Source: Ceratorhiza oryzae-sativae (Eukaryota > Basidiomycota > Agaricomycetes > Cantharellales > Ceratobasidiaceae). Taken from it: a stretch of DNA of 64,000 nt. Shown here piece by piece: positions 1-11,250 of this stretch (its first letter is position 1; every line of letters begins with the position of its first letter). Location of the stretch: contig JARWMV010000237.1 in assembly GCA_030998015.1 (NCBI GenBank), forward strand, positions 744,001 through 808,000. The letters run 5' to 3'. The notes below the pieces were generated by a model that was given only the letters and a program-made list of their open reading frames with translations, ran no database searches and had not been told where the DNA came from. A program made the position numbers and the translations under genes.

Positions 1-21
1 TGCCCTATCCATGGAACCAGG

Positions 22-2030
22 TTAGTACATGCAGGATGATAGCATAATGCTGACGCTTACAACTCGGTAGTCGACCTTTTTAGTGCGAGGGACAGGACGA
101 TGGGCCTTGCGGCGGCCGGCCACATGAGCTGGCCGTGACACCTTGGGGCTCGTCGGGTACACGGGTACGTAAGAGCCCCCTGTCCTTCGCCTCTTTGCAG
201 CGGGTACGCCACTCTGGACCCTCGTTGCCTCGGGCGAGGGTGCCAAGCTAACGCGCGAGTGACCGAAGATTGTCCGGCATCGTCCGCGAAATCAGTCGAG
301 TCCCCAGATTCTGAGCTGGCAACAGACGAACCCTCGCCATCCGAAAGGTCCTGATACATATCAAAGTCGGACAGCATCCCAGTCGGATCACGATCGAACC
401 GGTCGAGGTACTCCCGGAGCTTGTAGTCCGAATCTACAGTTTCGCACCCGTCTTTGAGCGGTTTCCCTCCGCTTGTTCCAGCGGAGATTTTGGCCAGGGG
501 GCAGGAGCATAATATTGCCTCCACTGATATCCCGATGAAGGATGCCCATGTTGACCAGCTGCCAGCAACCTGTTCGATGTTGTTAGCGGATCGTTGGACT
601 TTGTGTATAGGAACCGAATTACCCATCACCCCATCCAATATACCCATAAGGAGCTCCTTCGGACTTTCAGCTGCCCACAGCGCTTTGCCCACACTCGACA
701 ACAGGATACGTGAGTATATGCGCCGACTACGAGTTTCGGACGTTGCCTCCAGCTTTTTTGTGTTTATCGCTTCTGTAGAACAAGGGTCAGATGTGCTGGA
801 CAACGCCAGGATAGAGCACTCACGACATGTATAGTAGCTACCATTTCCAGCGATACGAACGGCCCCCTGAATGTTCGAAAGGTTCTTGCACACAAACATT
901 TCATCAACCCCAGGAGTCTCGTCCACACATTTCCCGCAGAGCGAACTCGCAAAACACCCACGGCTACACGACCGACTTGCGTCTCCATGCCAAGCATACT
1001 GCACGACCCCATAGACCCCGACGAGCTCTTTCAACACATCCCCCTCAGACTCGTGACCCGGATCCCGCCAAATCAATTTTAAAATGAAGCTCCTGTCGTG
1101 TAGTTCCTCAGGCTGAGACTCTTCAAACTCGCGTTTTTGACCCCGCGTTTTGAATGCCGGTCGATTGGGTTTGACCTCTGGGGACTTGAGTTGTTGTATG
1201 CGAATGACGATAGTCGCACGGTCGACGATATCTTGTCGATGACAGAGAAGCTCCACGACCTTGAACCGTACCGCAGGTGACTTTACGGCTTGACCAGCAG
1301 ATTCGGGTTCTTCCACTGCAGACTGGGGTAAATCCACGTAGTAATCGAATCGGCCAGCGCTATCCATCTTGATCGTAAAGATAGGGTCATACCCAAACCG
1401 CTCGTTATCCATCAAGAGGAGCGCCGCGACAGCCTTGGTGAACCCATTCGAGTCTTGACACACATCAATGGGAGTCGAATACAACACCCCCGCGCGGTCG
1501 AACCGCACAAACGTCGCTTCGGACCCGCAGATGGCAAGCGCATACAAGTGTCGCCGATGTATCTGGTGTGCAAACACGGCACGCGCGTCAAACGCAAGAC
1601 CCGCGACGGCGGCTTTGAGATGCGATTTGAGACGCTTGACGCGGACGGTCATGCGTATGTTTTCCCAGTGTTCGTGGCGTTCGTGAGTTTTGTCAAAGAG
1701 CACGAGGTCGGGGTCGGTCAAAAGGCTGAGTTGGTGGTCTGTTCCGATCGATTTGGGTGCGCGGTGGAGGAATGAATTGTTGGGTGTCGAGGCGATCGTA
1801 TCGATGGCTTCGTTGATGGTATTGAGAATACGACGAACAGGCGCATAGAGCTGCGCTCCTTCCTTGGCTCTAGGGATCATCCAGCGACGCTTGCTAAACA
1901 CAGGACTCTTGTGACATCGCTGAACGACAGCCCGCAATTGATCCTTGTCTCCAGCAAGAAAATGATCGACAAACGCCGGATCGCAAAAGATATGATCGCA
2001 CAGTTCCTGCTCGAGTGGTATGAGCGACAT
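22..2030 (-). pseudogene. Truncated FunK1-type fungal protein kinase
   Basis: The N-terminus (MSLIPLEQELCDHIFCDPAF, from 2030) and the central part (RIYSRILLSSVGKALWAAES, then DGVMG) match the style of the large FunK1 kinase family of Agaricomycetes. An intron at 570-622 (GTAATT...AACAG, with a GCTAAC branch-like site) restores the catalytic loop: joining the exons gives DGVMG-CWQLVNMG-ILHRDIS. Without that splice the HRD motif is lost. After the splice the frame hits a stop near 430, while the family motif LDRFDRDPTGMLSDFD lies in another frame, so there is a frameshift between about 430 and 530. The tail near 250 shows a second possible shift to a frame containing AAKRRRTGG. The C-terminal kinase lobe expected after this point is absent before the stop at 22. 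I read it as a truncated, frame-broken copy; sequencing error for the shifts is possible. Confidence 0.7.
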
Positions 2031-3992
2031 GGTCGAAGAGTAATAGGTATGTCCAGAGGCGAAAAGAAAAACGGGCTTCGTCCCATCTCCAAGTCAAGTT
2101 ATATTCTTAGTGTGCTTGGACCTTGAACCAAGCAACGAGCGGAGAGACAACAACCACGGCCCAGTCCAATCGGGCACGTGGTCCCGGCGCCACTCGAGCA
2201 CAATCAAACGGTAGCCAATCCGAATAAAGGTAAGTTCTCGAGCTTCCACACAATGACGAGGGTGGGCCGGCATGGGGCAAGTGACCTATGCGTGACGCGG
2301 AATTGACTACCGCAGGACAATGAGGAGGGGGGGAGGAAGGGCAGGAAGAGGGGGAAGGATTGGCTATAGCAAGGTTAGCCGTGGCGTAAACCCCCCAGCT
2401 ACTGTGATCTCATTACCTCGTTCGGGCGTGCGATCAGTGATCTTCTAGCCACCCAACGCTTAAATTCTGTTGTCCAGTTAGAAACGGGCAAGAGACAACT
2501 CGGGATTCGGGGTCCCGTCTCAAGCGTCGCATCTTCCATACATCTGCTCATATCCCCCCGTCTCCCACCGGCTCACGAGTCCGACGGGGGGTGACTTCAT
2601 TCGGACGAAAACCAAGGTACCAATCTCCCAGCTACACGGCGCCTAGATCATTGATCTCGACTCGTTATCGTGCAACGGGCATATGAGAAGTTTGAAGCGC
2701 ACCTCGACGGAGATGACGAGGCCGCGTAGCCGAGTGCGGAGCTTTCCGTGCGGCGAGCCATCGAGCTAGATTTCTTATCTGCGGCCTTCCAGCGCCAAGG
2801 TTGCTCGGTTCGTCTTTTTCTGTCGGGGACCGTATGGTGCAGTCGCAGCCGGCAGCGGGCTCGATTAGGCGGGGGATATGACGTGGATATGCTTGAGATA
2901 AGGGGACAAAACGACCACCTATAGCTAGTTCTATACGGACCGTTCGAATGTACCCAACACGAAGAGCGCCTGCAGCATGCATCCGCCATGTCTTGATCTA
3001 CCTGTCGCGCACTGAAGAGCAAAATGTTTGATAGACGCCTCGGGGCTTCTCCTCATTCAACCGGGAGTCCTCGTGATAGGGTCATACCAGTCCTAGCTCC
3101 AATTGGGTGAAAAATCTACCTGGCCACCGCGGGATCTAGTTCAATAGATCTGACATCCCTACCAAATGAAATGTATCGGAAGGAGCACCACCGACCACGA
3201 GACACATTCAACGAGATAAAGTTCCCGATGCATTAATATCACACAAAAACGGGACGCGATCCACGTCCAGCTAGTGCGCTGCGGCGAGTCAGACAATCGA
3301 GCAGGGGTCACCATCGGTCGCAGCCATGGTCTAGGCTCGTCGTGCACCGAGGCGAAGAGTCTCAAATGGCGTCACAACAGCCCCCGCTTTTTCATTTTAT
3401 TCTGGGAAATCACGTGTGGTACTTCAGTGCACAACAATGACGATCATTCATTCGTGTGCTCCTCGCTCCCGGCTCCACACCCAAAAAGCTTGGACGTCAC
3501 CACAGGGCGCAGGGGCAGGGCGGAACCCAGGATTACAACTCAGTCAACTACGCAATGCAAGATCTCGATTGTTAATGTCATAAATAAGCATTTCCAGGAC
3601 CGCTGGCGCCGCGAGGTGAACGAAACTTCTATCTAAACACATGCAACATGGATAGTCTAGATGAAGAAACAAGAAAATGGGAGATATGAGTGGGGTTGGA
3701 TGCGCGGGCGGTGTGTGTGCGATGGGGAAAAGGAAGGAGGGGTGCAGGAGAACATGCAAAGGGAGGGCGATGTATGGCATGGCAAAATCCCCCATGCACC
3801 ACACACGCACGCGAGGTGTCCAAGGTATGCGCAAGAAGGAAAAGACAAGGAAGAATAGACATGAGGAGCATATAGACGAATAATAGAAAGACATGAGACG
3901 AGTCACTAGTATACAGGCAGACAGCATCGACAGATACAATGCAAACACACATCCCAGTGAAAAGGGAACATAATTTTCGAGAGGCAGCCCGT
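2031..3992. other. Intergenic stretch, about 2 kb
   Basis: I see no convincing spliced gene here. The + strand at about 2656-2925 can be read as two open pieces interrupted by a TAG near 2727, with protein-like composition (YEKFEAHLDGDDEAA, then RRAIELDFLSAAF). It could be a decayed exon but matches nothing I recognise. The segment just left of 3993 would be the 3' flank of the SNF1 beta gene. Confidence 0.5.
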
Positions 3993-5528
3993 TCATGAGA
4001 CAGGCTTGTAGTAGATGGTGGTGATGTACTGATAAGAAGGAAAAACGGGGTCAGACGTGATGCGATGGGGACGACGGAAAAGCCGCACCTTTCGGTGGTA
4101 TCGAGTGGTGGTCCCGACGGCGAGTACACCTCCTTTGATGGCGCTGGTCCCAAGGTGGTTGAGCACGACATGGTTCGGCACAGGCAAAACCGAGTTGTCG
4201 TCGGCCCCACCCGCAGCGAGGCCCCCACCGACGCCTCCTACTGCCGCCACTGCGCTCTTCCCAACGCCACTGGCACTGGTAGCGCTCCCTGTCGTGCGAG
4301 CATTGAGGATGACCTTTTCGAGGTGCCTCGGCAGCGCAGGCGGGTGAGGGATAAGCGGCGGCGAGGGCGCGTCCGGCTCCGTTCGCCGAGCGAGGTATTG
4401 CTCCTCGAGCTGGGCAGCGTGGATGAGCTGGGGCGGGATCTCGGACGTCCAGGACGGAAGCTCGTCTAGATATGAGCGTGAGCGAAATGGAAAAGAGCGG
4501 GTGGTCGGGAACGTACCCGGCGCGCTCGTGAGACCTTTTTCCCATCCGAAGATGGGCTCGCCTGCGGGCTCGTCTGTGACCTCGATGTAGTTGACAAGGT
4601 TTCCGCCGTCATCGACTGCGGTCGGGAGCTCGTTTGCACACTTCCATTGGTTGTCGACGATAAACTTGAGGCGATGGGTGCCTGGCTTGAGATCGACGGT
4701 GGTAACGTGTGCACGGTTGGTGGGACTGGGAGACGGAGGTCAGAAGCGAACACGGGCGTCGCCAGCATACTTACTCCCATACGAGTGTGCGGCGGCCCTC
4801 CCAGTTGTGGTCAAACGTGCCTGCGAGCTCGACGCGAGAGCCCCCGCCGCGCCAGACGATCTGCGTCGGGATGGTCGAGACGGGGCTGGGGGTCGATGCG
4901 GTGTCGCACGCGCGGGCCTTGCCCTTGGCGCTGACCCCGAGCGGGATGGTCGAGTAGAGATACTCGGTCGTCTTTTTCGGAGAGCGCCGCTTCTGAACGG
5001 GCGACGCGTTGACAGGAGTCGGGGACGCGGGGCGCGGCGAGGGTGGGACGGCAGACGGCGATCGGGCGACGAGGGAGCTGGGGGGCGCATGGTAGCCTGC
5101 CCGCCACGTGCGGTGGGAGGGGGACTGGGTGTGCGGGCTGGGGTGGTGGTACTGTGGGGCGGGCAGCACGTCGTTCATGTTGGCTGGGGCTGGGTGAGCA
5201 TGGGGTCAGGCACAGACGGGAGAGGCATACCGTCGGGGACGTCGAGCAGCGAGTCGGCGGTGTTGTTGAGGCGGTGGATGCGGTCGCGGTCGGGGGCAGG
5301 GGTGCCGCGGATGGGGATGGGGGCGCTGGTCGGGGGCGGGGAGCGGTGGGGGGTGAGGGCGAGCTTTGTGGTGAGATCGGGGAGCTCGAGTGAGCGCTTG
5401 CGCCCGCCGTGGGACGGCTTGCGGCGGTGGTCGGGCGGCGGCGGCGGCGGGGGGTCGGGCGGCGCAGGCGACGTGCGGCGCGATGCAGAGTCGAGGGGCG
5501 GGTGGGGGTGGGATGGTGTCTGGCCCAT
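3993..5528 (-). CDS. SNF1/AMPK kinase beta subunit (glycogen-binding and ASC domains)
   Basis: Five exons (5528-5231, 5189-4775, 4725-4517, 4465-4089, 4028-3993) with GT-AG introns at 5190-5230, 4726-4774, 4466-4516 and 4029-4088 join into one frame of 445 codons (444 residues). The protein starts MGQTPS, so Gly2 could be N-myristoylated, as in known beta subunits. After a Pro-rich linker comes the AMPK1-type carbohydrate-binding domain (IVWRGGGSRVELAGTFDHNW, then HRLKFIVDNQWK and NLVNYIEV). The C-terminal ASC domain ends PNHVVLNHLGTSAIK...YITTIYYKPVS and would scaffold the alpha and gamma subunits. Beta subunits target the SNF1 complex and tune it to cell energy status. The exon sum divides exactly by three and all domains are in order, so the model is firm. 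The 41-nt first intron is the shortest I rely on. Confidence 0.93.
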
Positions 5529-8500
5529 GGATATATACACGGTGGTGGTCGAGCACAGGAGCCAAAGCAACGACGTCAAGTCAAGGCCAGTCGCTGTTGC
5601 AAAAAGCCGTTGGTGCTCCCGATTCCCGACCACTGTCCCCGGGGGCCTCGCCGTTGCCCCAGCCCCCTCCTGCCCCATCCGGCCCTCCGTCCGCGCACCG
5701 CATACACCCACCCGCCAGCACCCCCGCCTCGCCCCCCCTCGAGCCCCCCAGCGGGCCCGCACACGCTGCAGAACACCCCGCCTGCACCGGATCACGTGAC
5801 GCGGCCATTCATCGGCCCACGCTATATGCGTCCACCACAGAACGTGGCTGGCTTCCCGCGCGCTCCAGAATAACGTCAGGGAACACCACTCTGGAACGCG
5901 CACATCAGCTCTCGAATCTGCCGGCCATTTCCCAGCCATCTCGATAGCGTGCGCTGCGATCGCCTCGTCCTCGCCCGGACATCCCCCTGCCCCATATGGC
6001 CCCTGCGACATCGCCCATGCCTGGCCCGACCCATCAAACACAGGGCGCCCCCTGTGCTTCTCGCTTATCGGCCCGCCGCCAACACTCCCCCACGACGTCA
6101 CAGCGCCTACCCCACACTGAAGCCTATCGTTCCCAACAACGATTATCTCGCTATCCGTCTTGGGCGCGTGCTTTTAGCCAGTCGCTGCCCTGAAACGGCA
6201 GCCTTGCTAGATCCCGAAAGATATGACGACTGTATGTCAGCACCCTCTCGCTTGCGTTTCGAGGGGGTCGTCTGTATCTTCTCTTCGCTCGACACAACGT
6301 GCAAAGTTAGTTTGAACGGCTAGCATTTTGTACGCGCTCCAACCGGCCGCCACACATCATTTGGGGGTTTATTGATGTCAGTATGATGCCCGACCTCGGC
6401 CAACAACCGACACCTGTTATCTCTTTCGAGCCACTATTTGAGCCATCATTGTCGTCGCCCCCGACAGCGCTGGGGATTCAGCACCGCGCCCGACATTTGT
6501 ATATCCCACGATCACCACACATCCAAATTGTCTAGTTCGCCATCGCGACACAATCTTGCGCGTCAGCAATCCCATCTTATCTAGTCCCCCCAAACTTTGT
6601 CCCCGCGATGGCTCGCGACCAGTGTCTAGACGCACCAGGAGCACAAGGATCTCACTCCCATATTCGCCAACTGACCGGGCCCGATTCGCGCAAAGCCTCT
6701 GATCTCCCCCACATGATGACGGGTGTGTTCGAATCTTCCCCCCCTCAGTCCCTGTCGTTATCGGTTCAGATGAACCACACGTTTGAACAGCGACGCATAC
6801 ACCCACCTCGGCCTGTATCATCTTCCCCACTCGGTGCGTTTACATCTTAATACGTAAACTCGACCGAGCGTGCGAGCTCCCCGCAACACGAGGGGTGGCT
6901 CGCGCGTTGAAGCATGCTCAAAAACGGATGAACATGTGTAACCCGGCCTCTTGACAAAAAAACAGACTCCATTATCGCCCCAGGTACGTCTACGCACCCC
7001 TCAAATCTCAGCTTCAATCTCATATCAACCTCGTCCGGGTTCAGGCCCGACTCCCAACCTTTTCTTCTTCTGCCGGGCTCCACGAGACCCACTGATCTTC
7101 GCTCGACGGCAAAGTCGGATCCTGCCATCGTTATGGGCATACACGTCGGTCGCTTCTTCTCGATGAGTCCGCCCCCAGATCCCCACTCCCAACGCTGGGC
7201 GACACAAGCGAGAGGAGAAACCCGTGCGTCATACCAGCCCCCCGCACTCCCCGGACCTAATTACCCCACAATCACACGCCGCGCCTTCCCCTGATCGATT
7301 CGGCCAACAGCAAGTCATCTGCGCCGCCTGCGCGGAATGCGGGGGTGAGGAGGATGCGCTAGACCAAACTCAACCCTCTGCGGCACGTCGGCCGAGGCAC
7401 AACTGTGCAGATGACCGAACGTGGCCCCACCGCAGCGGAATTCGAGTGCGGATTGGTCGAAAATAGGTGTTCACTAGGTATAGGCGCGTGCCGCGTGTCG
7501 CGTTCTCGATGGGTGATTGTGCACCATGTGATATGTCCAGGTCAAGTCACCTAGAGCCTTGGGCCATCGTTGTTCATTCCGGGTTTGAGCATACAAGTAG
7601 CGCTCAATACCTGGATTGACCCCCGCGTACTGCCTCTCCCTCGCTCATCTTCCTCTGCTCTCACGCGTCCATGGGGCCGATGTCGAGCCCGGGAATGAGT
7701 GCCCCATCCACACACTCCCGATAACCCCGAGCCTGACGATCACTGCCCAAACAAATCCCGACCGAACAGGAACCGCCGGGCAGATTAACCGCCGGTAAAT
7801 TCGGGTCCGAAGCTGAAACAGCAGCTGGCTTCCAGCTTTTGATTTTTTTCATTTCCCTCGAGCACCGCCCGTTACAGAAACGGCATGCACAACGAGGGCC
7901 CGGAATTTGCGAGGAGAGGAAAAACCCCCGGAGAAAAGCAGTGCGGGGTGGAAATGCATTTCGTTACTAATAGTGCCCATCCTCTGATGAACTCCGTCGG
8001 GGGGCTGGACTCGGCCTTATCTTTCGTCGTAGTCTGGGGTAAGGTGGCGTGAGAGAACGCCCAGGTGGAGCCGGGGTGAAGGGGCTTGGGCACTGGGTAA
8101 TTTTGAGTGGGGGAGAGGGTGGAGTGGGTGGTGCAGACTTGGTCAGAGACTTGCCCCCTCCCCCTCCACACAAATGTCCGCCAGACACCAATCGTCGCTC
8201 ACTGTCTTTGTCCTAGAAATCAAAAAAGTTACTTTGTGTGTTATACAAACCAGTGATGAACCCACAGCGTCTAGGACGTTCAACTTCGGTGCTACTCGGG
8301 CGAATTTTGGTCTCTCTCACACCCCCTGCGGCGCCTTCCGTTCGATATCTACAGCGCTCGCTACTGGTTATCCACCATCCACCCTCGAACGTGCTCATCG
8401 GAGCCCGTGGATACATGCAAGTGACACGCATTGATACTGATGCTCGGCGGTTCTCTCGCGCGGATCTCTTGAATCGCTATGTGCTCTTGCGCCGCGAAGG

Positions 8501-9857
8501 GCCACCACTTTCAGTATTTTGCGTTTCTTCATCACCTTGGATGTGATGTGCACACTCGTTTTCGTGCCGATTATCAATTCGCTCAATGCTCAACCGACCC
8601 AATCCCGTAAAGTATGTGCCCCCACTCCACCGTGAAGGCCACTGATACGAAAACTCATAAAGTCGTTCAAAGGACCATGTTGCACTCTTTCAGTAGCGTA
8701 GCCCCTTTACAAATAAGCTTTGTCGGACAGGCGTCGCAAATGAGGATTCATGTTGTTTTTTTTTTTTTCGCGGCTCCACCCAGCAGTTCCTGGGGGACCG
8801 GTAGCTCCTAAATGTCTCCACTCGAGCCCGGAAAGCCTCTTGGACTGCCTTCTATCCGAAATCTTCGAGCACGGCTCGTCGACGGTCCCCCCCATGCGCC
8901 CCCACGAGCTCTGCCGGGCCGTTCAACTCGGAGCATTCGGCGGCGGATTGATCGCAACGGGTGCCGACACATATTCCCCGGGAGCGAGCTGAGGCAGGTG
9001 GGCCAGGTACGCCATTGCTTCGTTTACTTGATTAGGCCATAAATGTCCCGATATGGTTGCCTGTTGCGGCTCCAAAGGCTGATAATGATGATTGCATGTG
9101 GGGAAGGCGGTTGCACTGGATATAGGTTCTGATATGCCTGTGTGGGGTCGCGCATCTTTCATCTGTGGGGCCACCGGTTCATATGGAAAACGTCCGACGA
9201 TGTTTTTGCGAGAGGGTGATATGGTGAATAGAAAGTTCTGTGAGTATACCCTCCGTACGCACACGCACGGGCCAACAACGCATATAGGCTTCCAACACCC
9301 TGGGGGGGGGGCGAAGTTTAAGCCGTTGGAAATGTATCAAGCATAATACGTTGGCGACGCCATCGCGGCATGTGCTCCACCGCTCCGAACTTCTCCAGCC
9401 ACTGTCGCAAACACCCGAGCCCAAGCCTAAAGTGAAAGTCCGTCGTGTTTGATCAGGTTCCGCGCTTTGCGGCCCATACATTGTGCGCCATGATGCAAGG
9501 TAATCCCATACCCGCTTTCGATGCTTGTGCCGGTACGACCCCTCAAGACCTCGGAGACTGACCGCCGCCTGACTTTTTTGAGTAAGATCGGGAGTGTCAC
9601 AAGGTGCGTTAGTATCTCGACCAAGACGGTGTTCATTTGTACTTAGGCTCAATCGGTGCCGTACAAGATCTTGTCACCGACTCACCCTAATCTTGCAAAT
9701 GCCCGATTATTAACGCGATAGGGTCCGCTAACACGGTGGATACACGCTCCAAATGGTGAGGATGGGCTCGCCTGACATTGATATACTGATAATCCTACAC
9801 AGTCATGCATACGCAAGGCTCGAATCCGAAAACACCCCTGCAAATCAGTCTTTGATC
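5529..9857. other. Gene-poor region, about 4.3 kb
   Basis: Upstream of the SNF1 beta start the DNA is C/G-rich and probably holds its promoter. From about 6 to 9.8 kb there are only short, overlapping reading frames with no family motif. One weak exon-like frame is listed at 8923-9264. A 13-T run lies at 8756-8768. I see no terminal repeats or transposase motifs. Confidence 0.5.
8923..9264 (-). CDS. Weak candidate exon, unknown protein
   Basis: An open frame of about 113 codons ends PVAINPPPNAPS at 8923. Its composition is protein-like (NHHYQPLEPQQATISGHLW, YLAHLPQLAPGEYVSAP). I cannot connect it to an upstream exon: the same frame meets a stop soon after an ATG near 9360. It may be the last exon of an unrecognised gene or chance. 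Confidence 0.2.
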   Translation of the reverse strand: MCVRRVYSQNFLFTISPSRKNIVGRFPYEPVAPQMKDARPHTGISEPISSATAFPTCNHHYQPLEPQQATISGHLWPNQVNEAMAYLAHLPQLAPGEYVSAPVAINPPPNAPS

Positions 9858-11250
9858 TCAACCGACGATATAGCGCGAACATAACAAGGCACGACGCGAG
9901 CGGAGATCAGGCGCGAGGTTTTTGCTATAAGATAGCGAGACCTCTCGGACTGAATGATCTAAAGGGTATTCTTCCTGTTTATGACCGGCGTAGTTGCCTT
10001 CATCAGAACGTGTTCTCGGCAGCGCATCGATGGGGTCACCATCGAGCGCTGAACGTGACATCCGCGACGCGGCATTTAGGTCGAATTCTATCCACGGCAT
10101 CCACAGCTTGACAGTCGTCCCGGCCTCAAGATGAATAGCACCCTTGGATCCAGACCGTGATAGCAACAGGTCCACAAGCCTCGGTCGCATAGAGTCTACC
10201 GACTGATATTGCCGTCCACGAGGGCGGTTCGCGAACGAGCTGCGTCGGCCGGACACACCTCGCAGCGCACGAGAACCGAGTCCCCAATCGATTGCAGTTT
10301 TTCGACAACGTTCACGCGCAAGTCTTCCCGAAGACTAGGGTTATTGGTCAGTTTTGAGGTCTTGTGATGGTGCCACAGAGCATCATCTTTCTCGCGCTGG
10401 GTGATCGTTGTAAATGCACGTGCAGCGAGACCACCCCTGAGACTAGGTAAGCACTTTCGAATCTGCTTGTATTAAAAAGGACCGACTTGATAAAATTGCT
10501 CGCGCCTGGACGTGCCGATCCTGCACGGCCCTTCTTACTTGGGCTGATGTCCAGCCCACGCGCAAGTTCCCGCATCGTGAAGACCTCAGCATCGGTCTCA
10601 ATGTCTTCGGCAGCGATGGCCGAGCGTGCGAACGGCTGGTCGATAAACGGGTCGTCTGAGATCGTTGGCTCACTGCTGCTCGCCACGCGGTTCTTGCCCT
10701 TCCCGCCCGCGGGTATCACAAGTCCGAAAGGCCGTGGTGCAATCAAGTTCGTTAGGGGCATGAATCCCTTATCATCTTGCACAACGAAGCCTGACGACTT
10801 GTGCTCTATGCGCGGCGGAGGAGGTATGATACCAGTGTCCTTGGAGTTTGCAAGACCCGGAAATGGAATTCCAGCAACGGCACTTGTTCGAAAAGCAGGA
10901 ATTTGAACGGCTGTCGGAGTGCTGCGATCATCGGTCCGGGTTTGCGGGTCCGTTTGAGGCGTTTTCGGATTGGCAAAAATGGGTGTTGGCTGTGCAGCGA
11001 AAGAAGTAGGCTGGTTTCGCTTTCTGGTCTTAAAGTCAGGGGTTGGGTTGGAAGAAATAAATGAATTCGTCGTTGTGCCGCTGGCGGTGTGCAAAGTACT
11101 CCGATCCTTAGGTCGAGGAGGAGGGCGTTGTGTTGCCAAGGGTTTGCTCGGTGAAGATTCAGAGGCGGCGAACTCGGAAGTGACCCAAGTAGGGGGTTTG
11201 GGCTTTAGCTTTGGTTTAGCAGCGTCCTTAGGAGTTATTGATGTTATCAA
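9858..11250 (-). CDS. Orphan protein, function unknown
   Basis: Three exons (11250-10487, 10436-10259, 10202-9858), with introns at 10437-10486 (GTCGGT...TCTCAG) and 10203-10258 (GTGTGT...TATCAG), join to exactly 429 codons (428 residues). The first about 230 residues are rich in Pro, Ser, Thr and Lys and look disordered (KPKLKPKPPTW, RPPPRPKDRS). The C-terminal part looks folded: MRELARGLDISPSKKG, GGLAARAFTTITQREKDDALW, VVEKLQSIGDSVLVRCE, then KGAIHLEAGTTVKLWMPWIE. The last segment looks like a small beta-rich domain. I do not recognise the family and assign no function. The gene is isolated between two gene-poor regions. The clean exon arithmetic supports it being real. Confidence 0.65.

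Noticed and set aside
2648..3022. Minus-strand 124-codon frame
   Set aside because: Cys/Ser/Arg-rich and without splice context; the plus strand is at least as protein-like and is also broken.
3629..4228. Ser/Phe/Leu-rich 199-codon minus-strand frame as a membrane protein
   Set aside because: It begins inside SNF1 beta exon 4 in another phase and continues into the 3' flank; the hydrophobicity comes from pyrimidine-rich DNA.
4051..4545. Long minus-strand Arg/Ala/Pro-rich frame inside the SNF1 beta gene
   Set aside because: It overlaps confirmed coding exons in another phase and spans an intron; its Arg/Pro bias is typical of an antiphase shadow in GC-rich DNA.
4591..5799. 402-codon plus-strand frame opposite SNF1 beta
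   Set aside because: Arg/Gly-rich translation of the antisense strand of confirmed exons; no start context or motif.
5175..6101. 308-codon minus-strand frame extending upstream of MGQTPS
   Set aside because: Only the part from 5528 is coding; the conserved beta-subunit start is MGQ, and the upstream part is compositionally unlike it. The frame also ends in the intron at 5190-5230.
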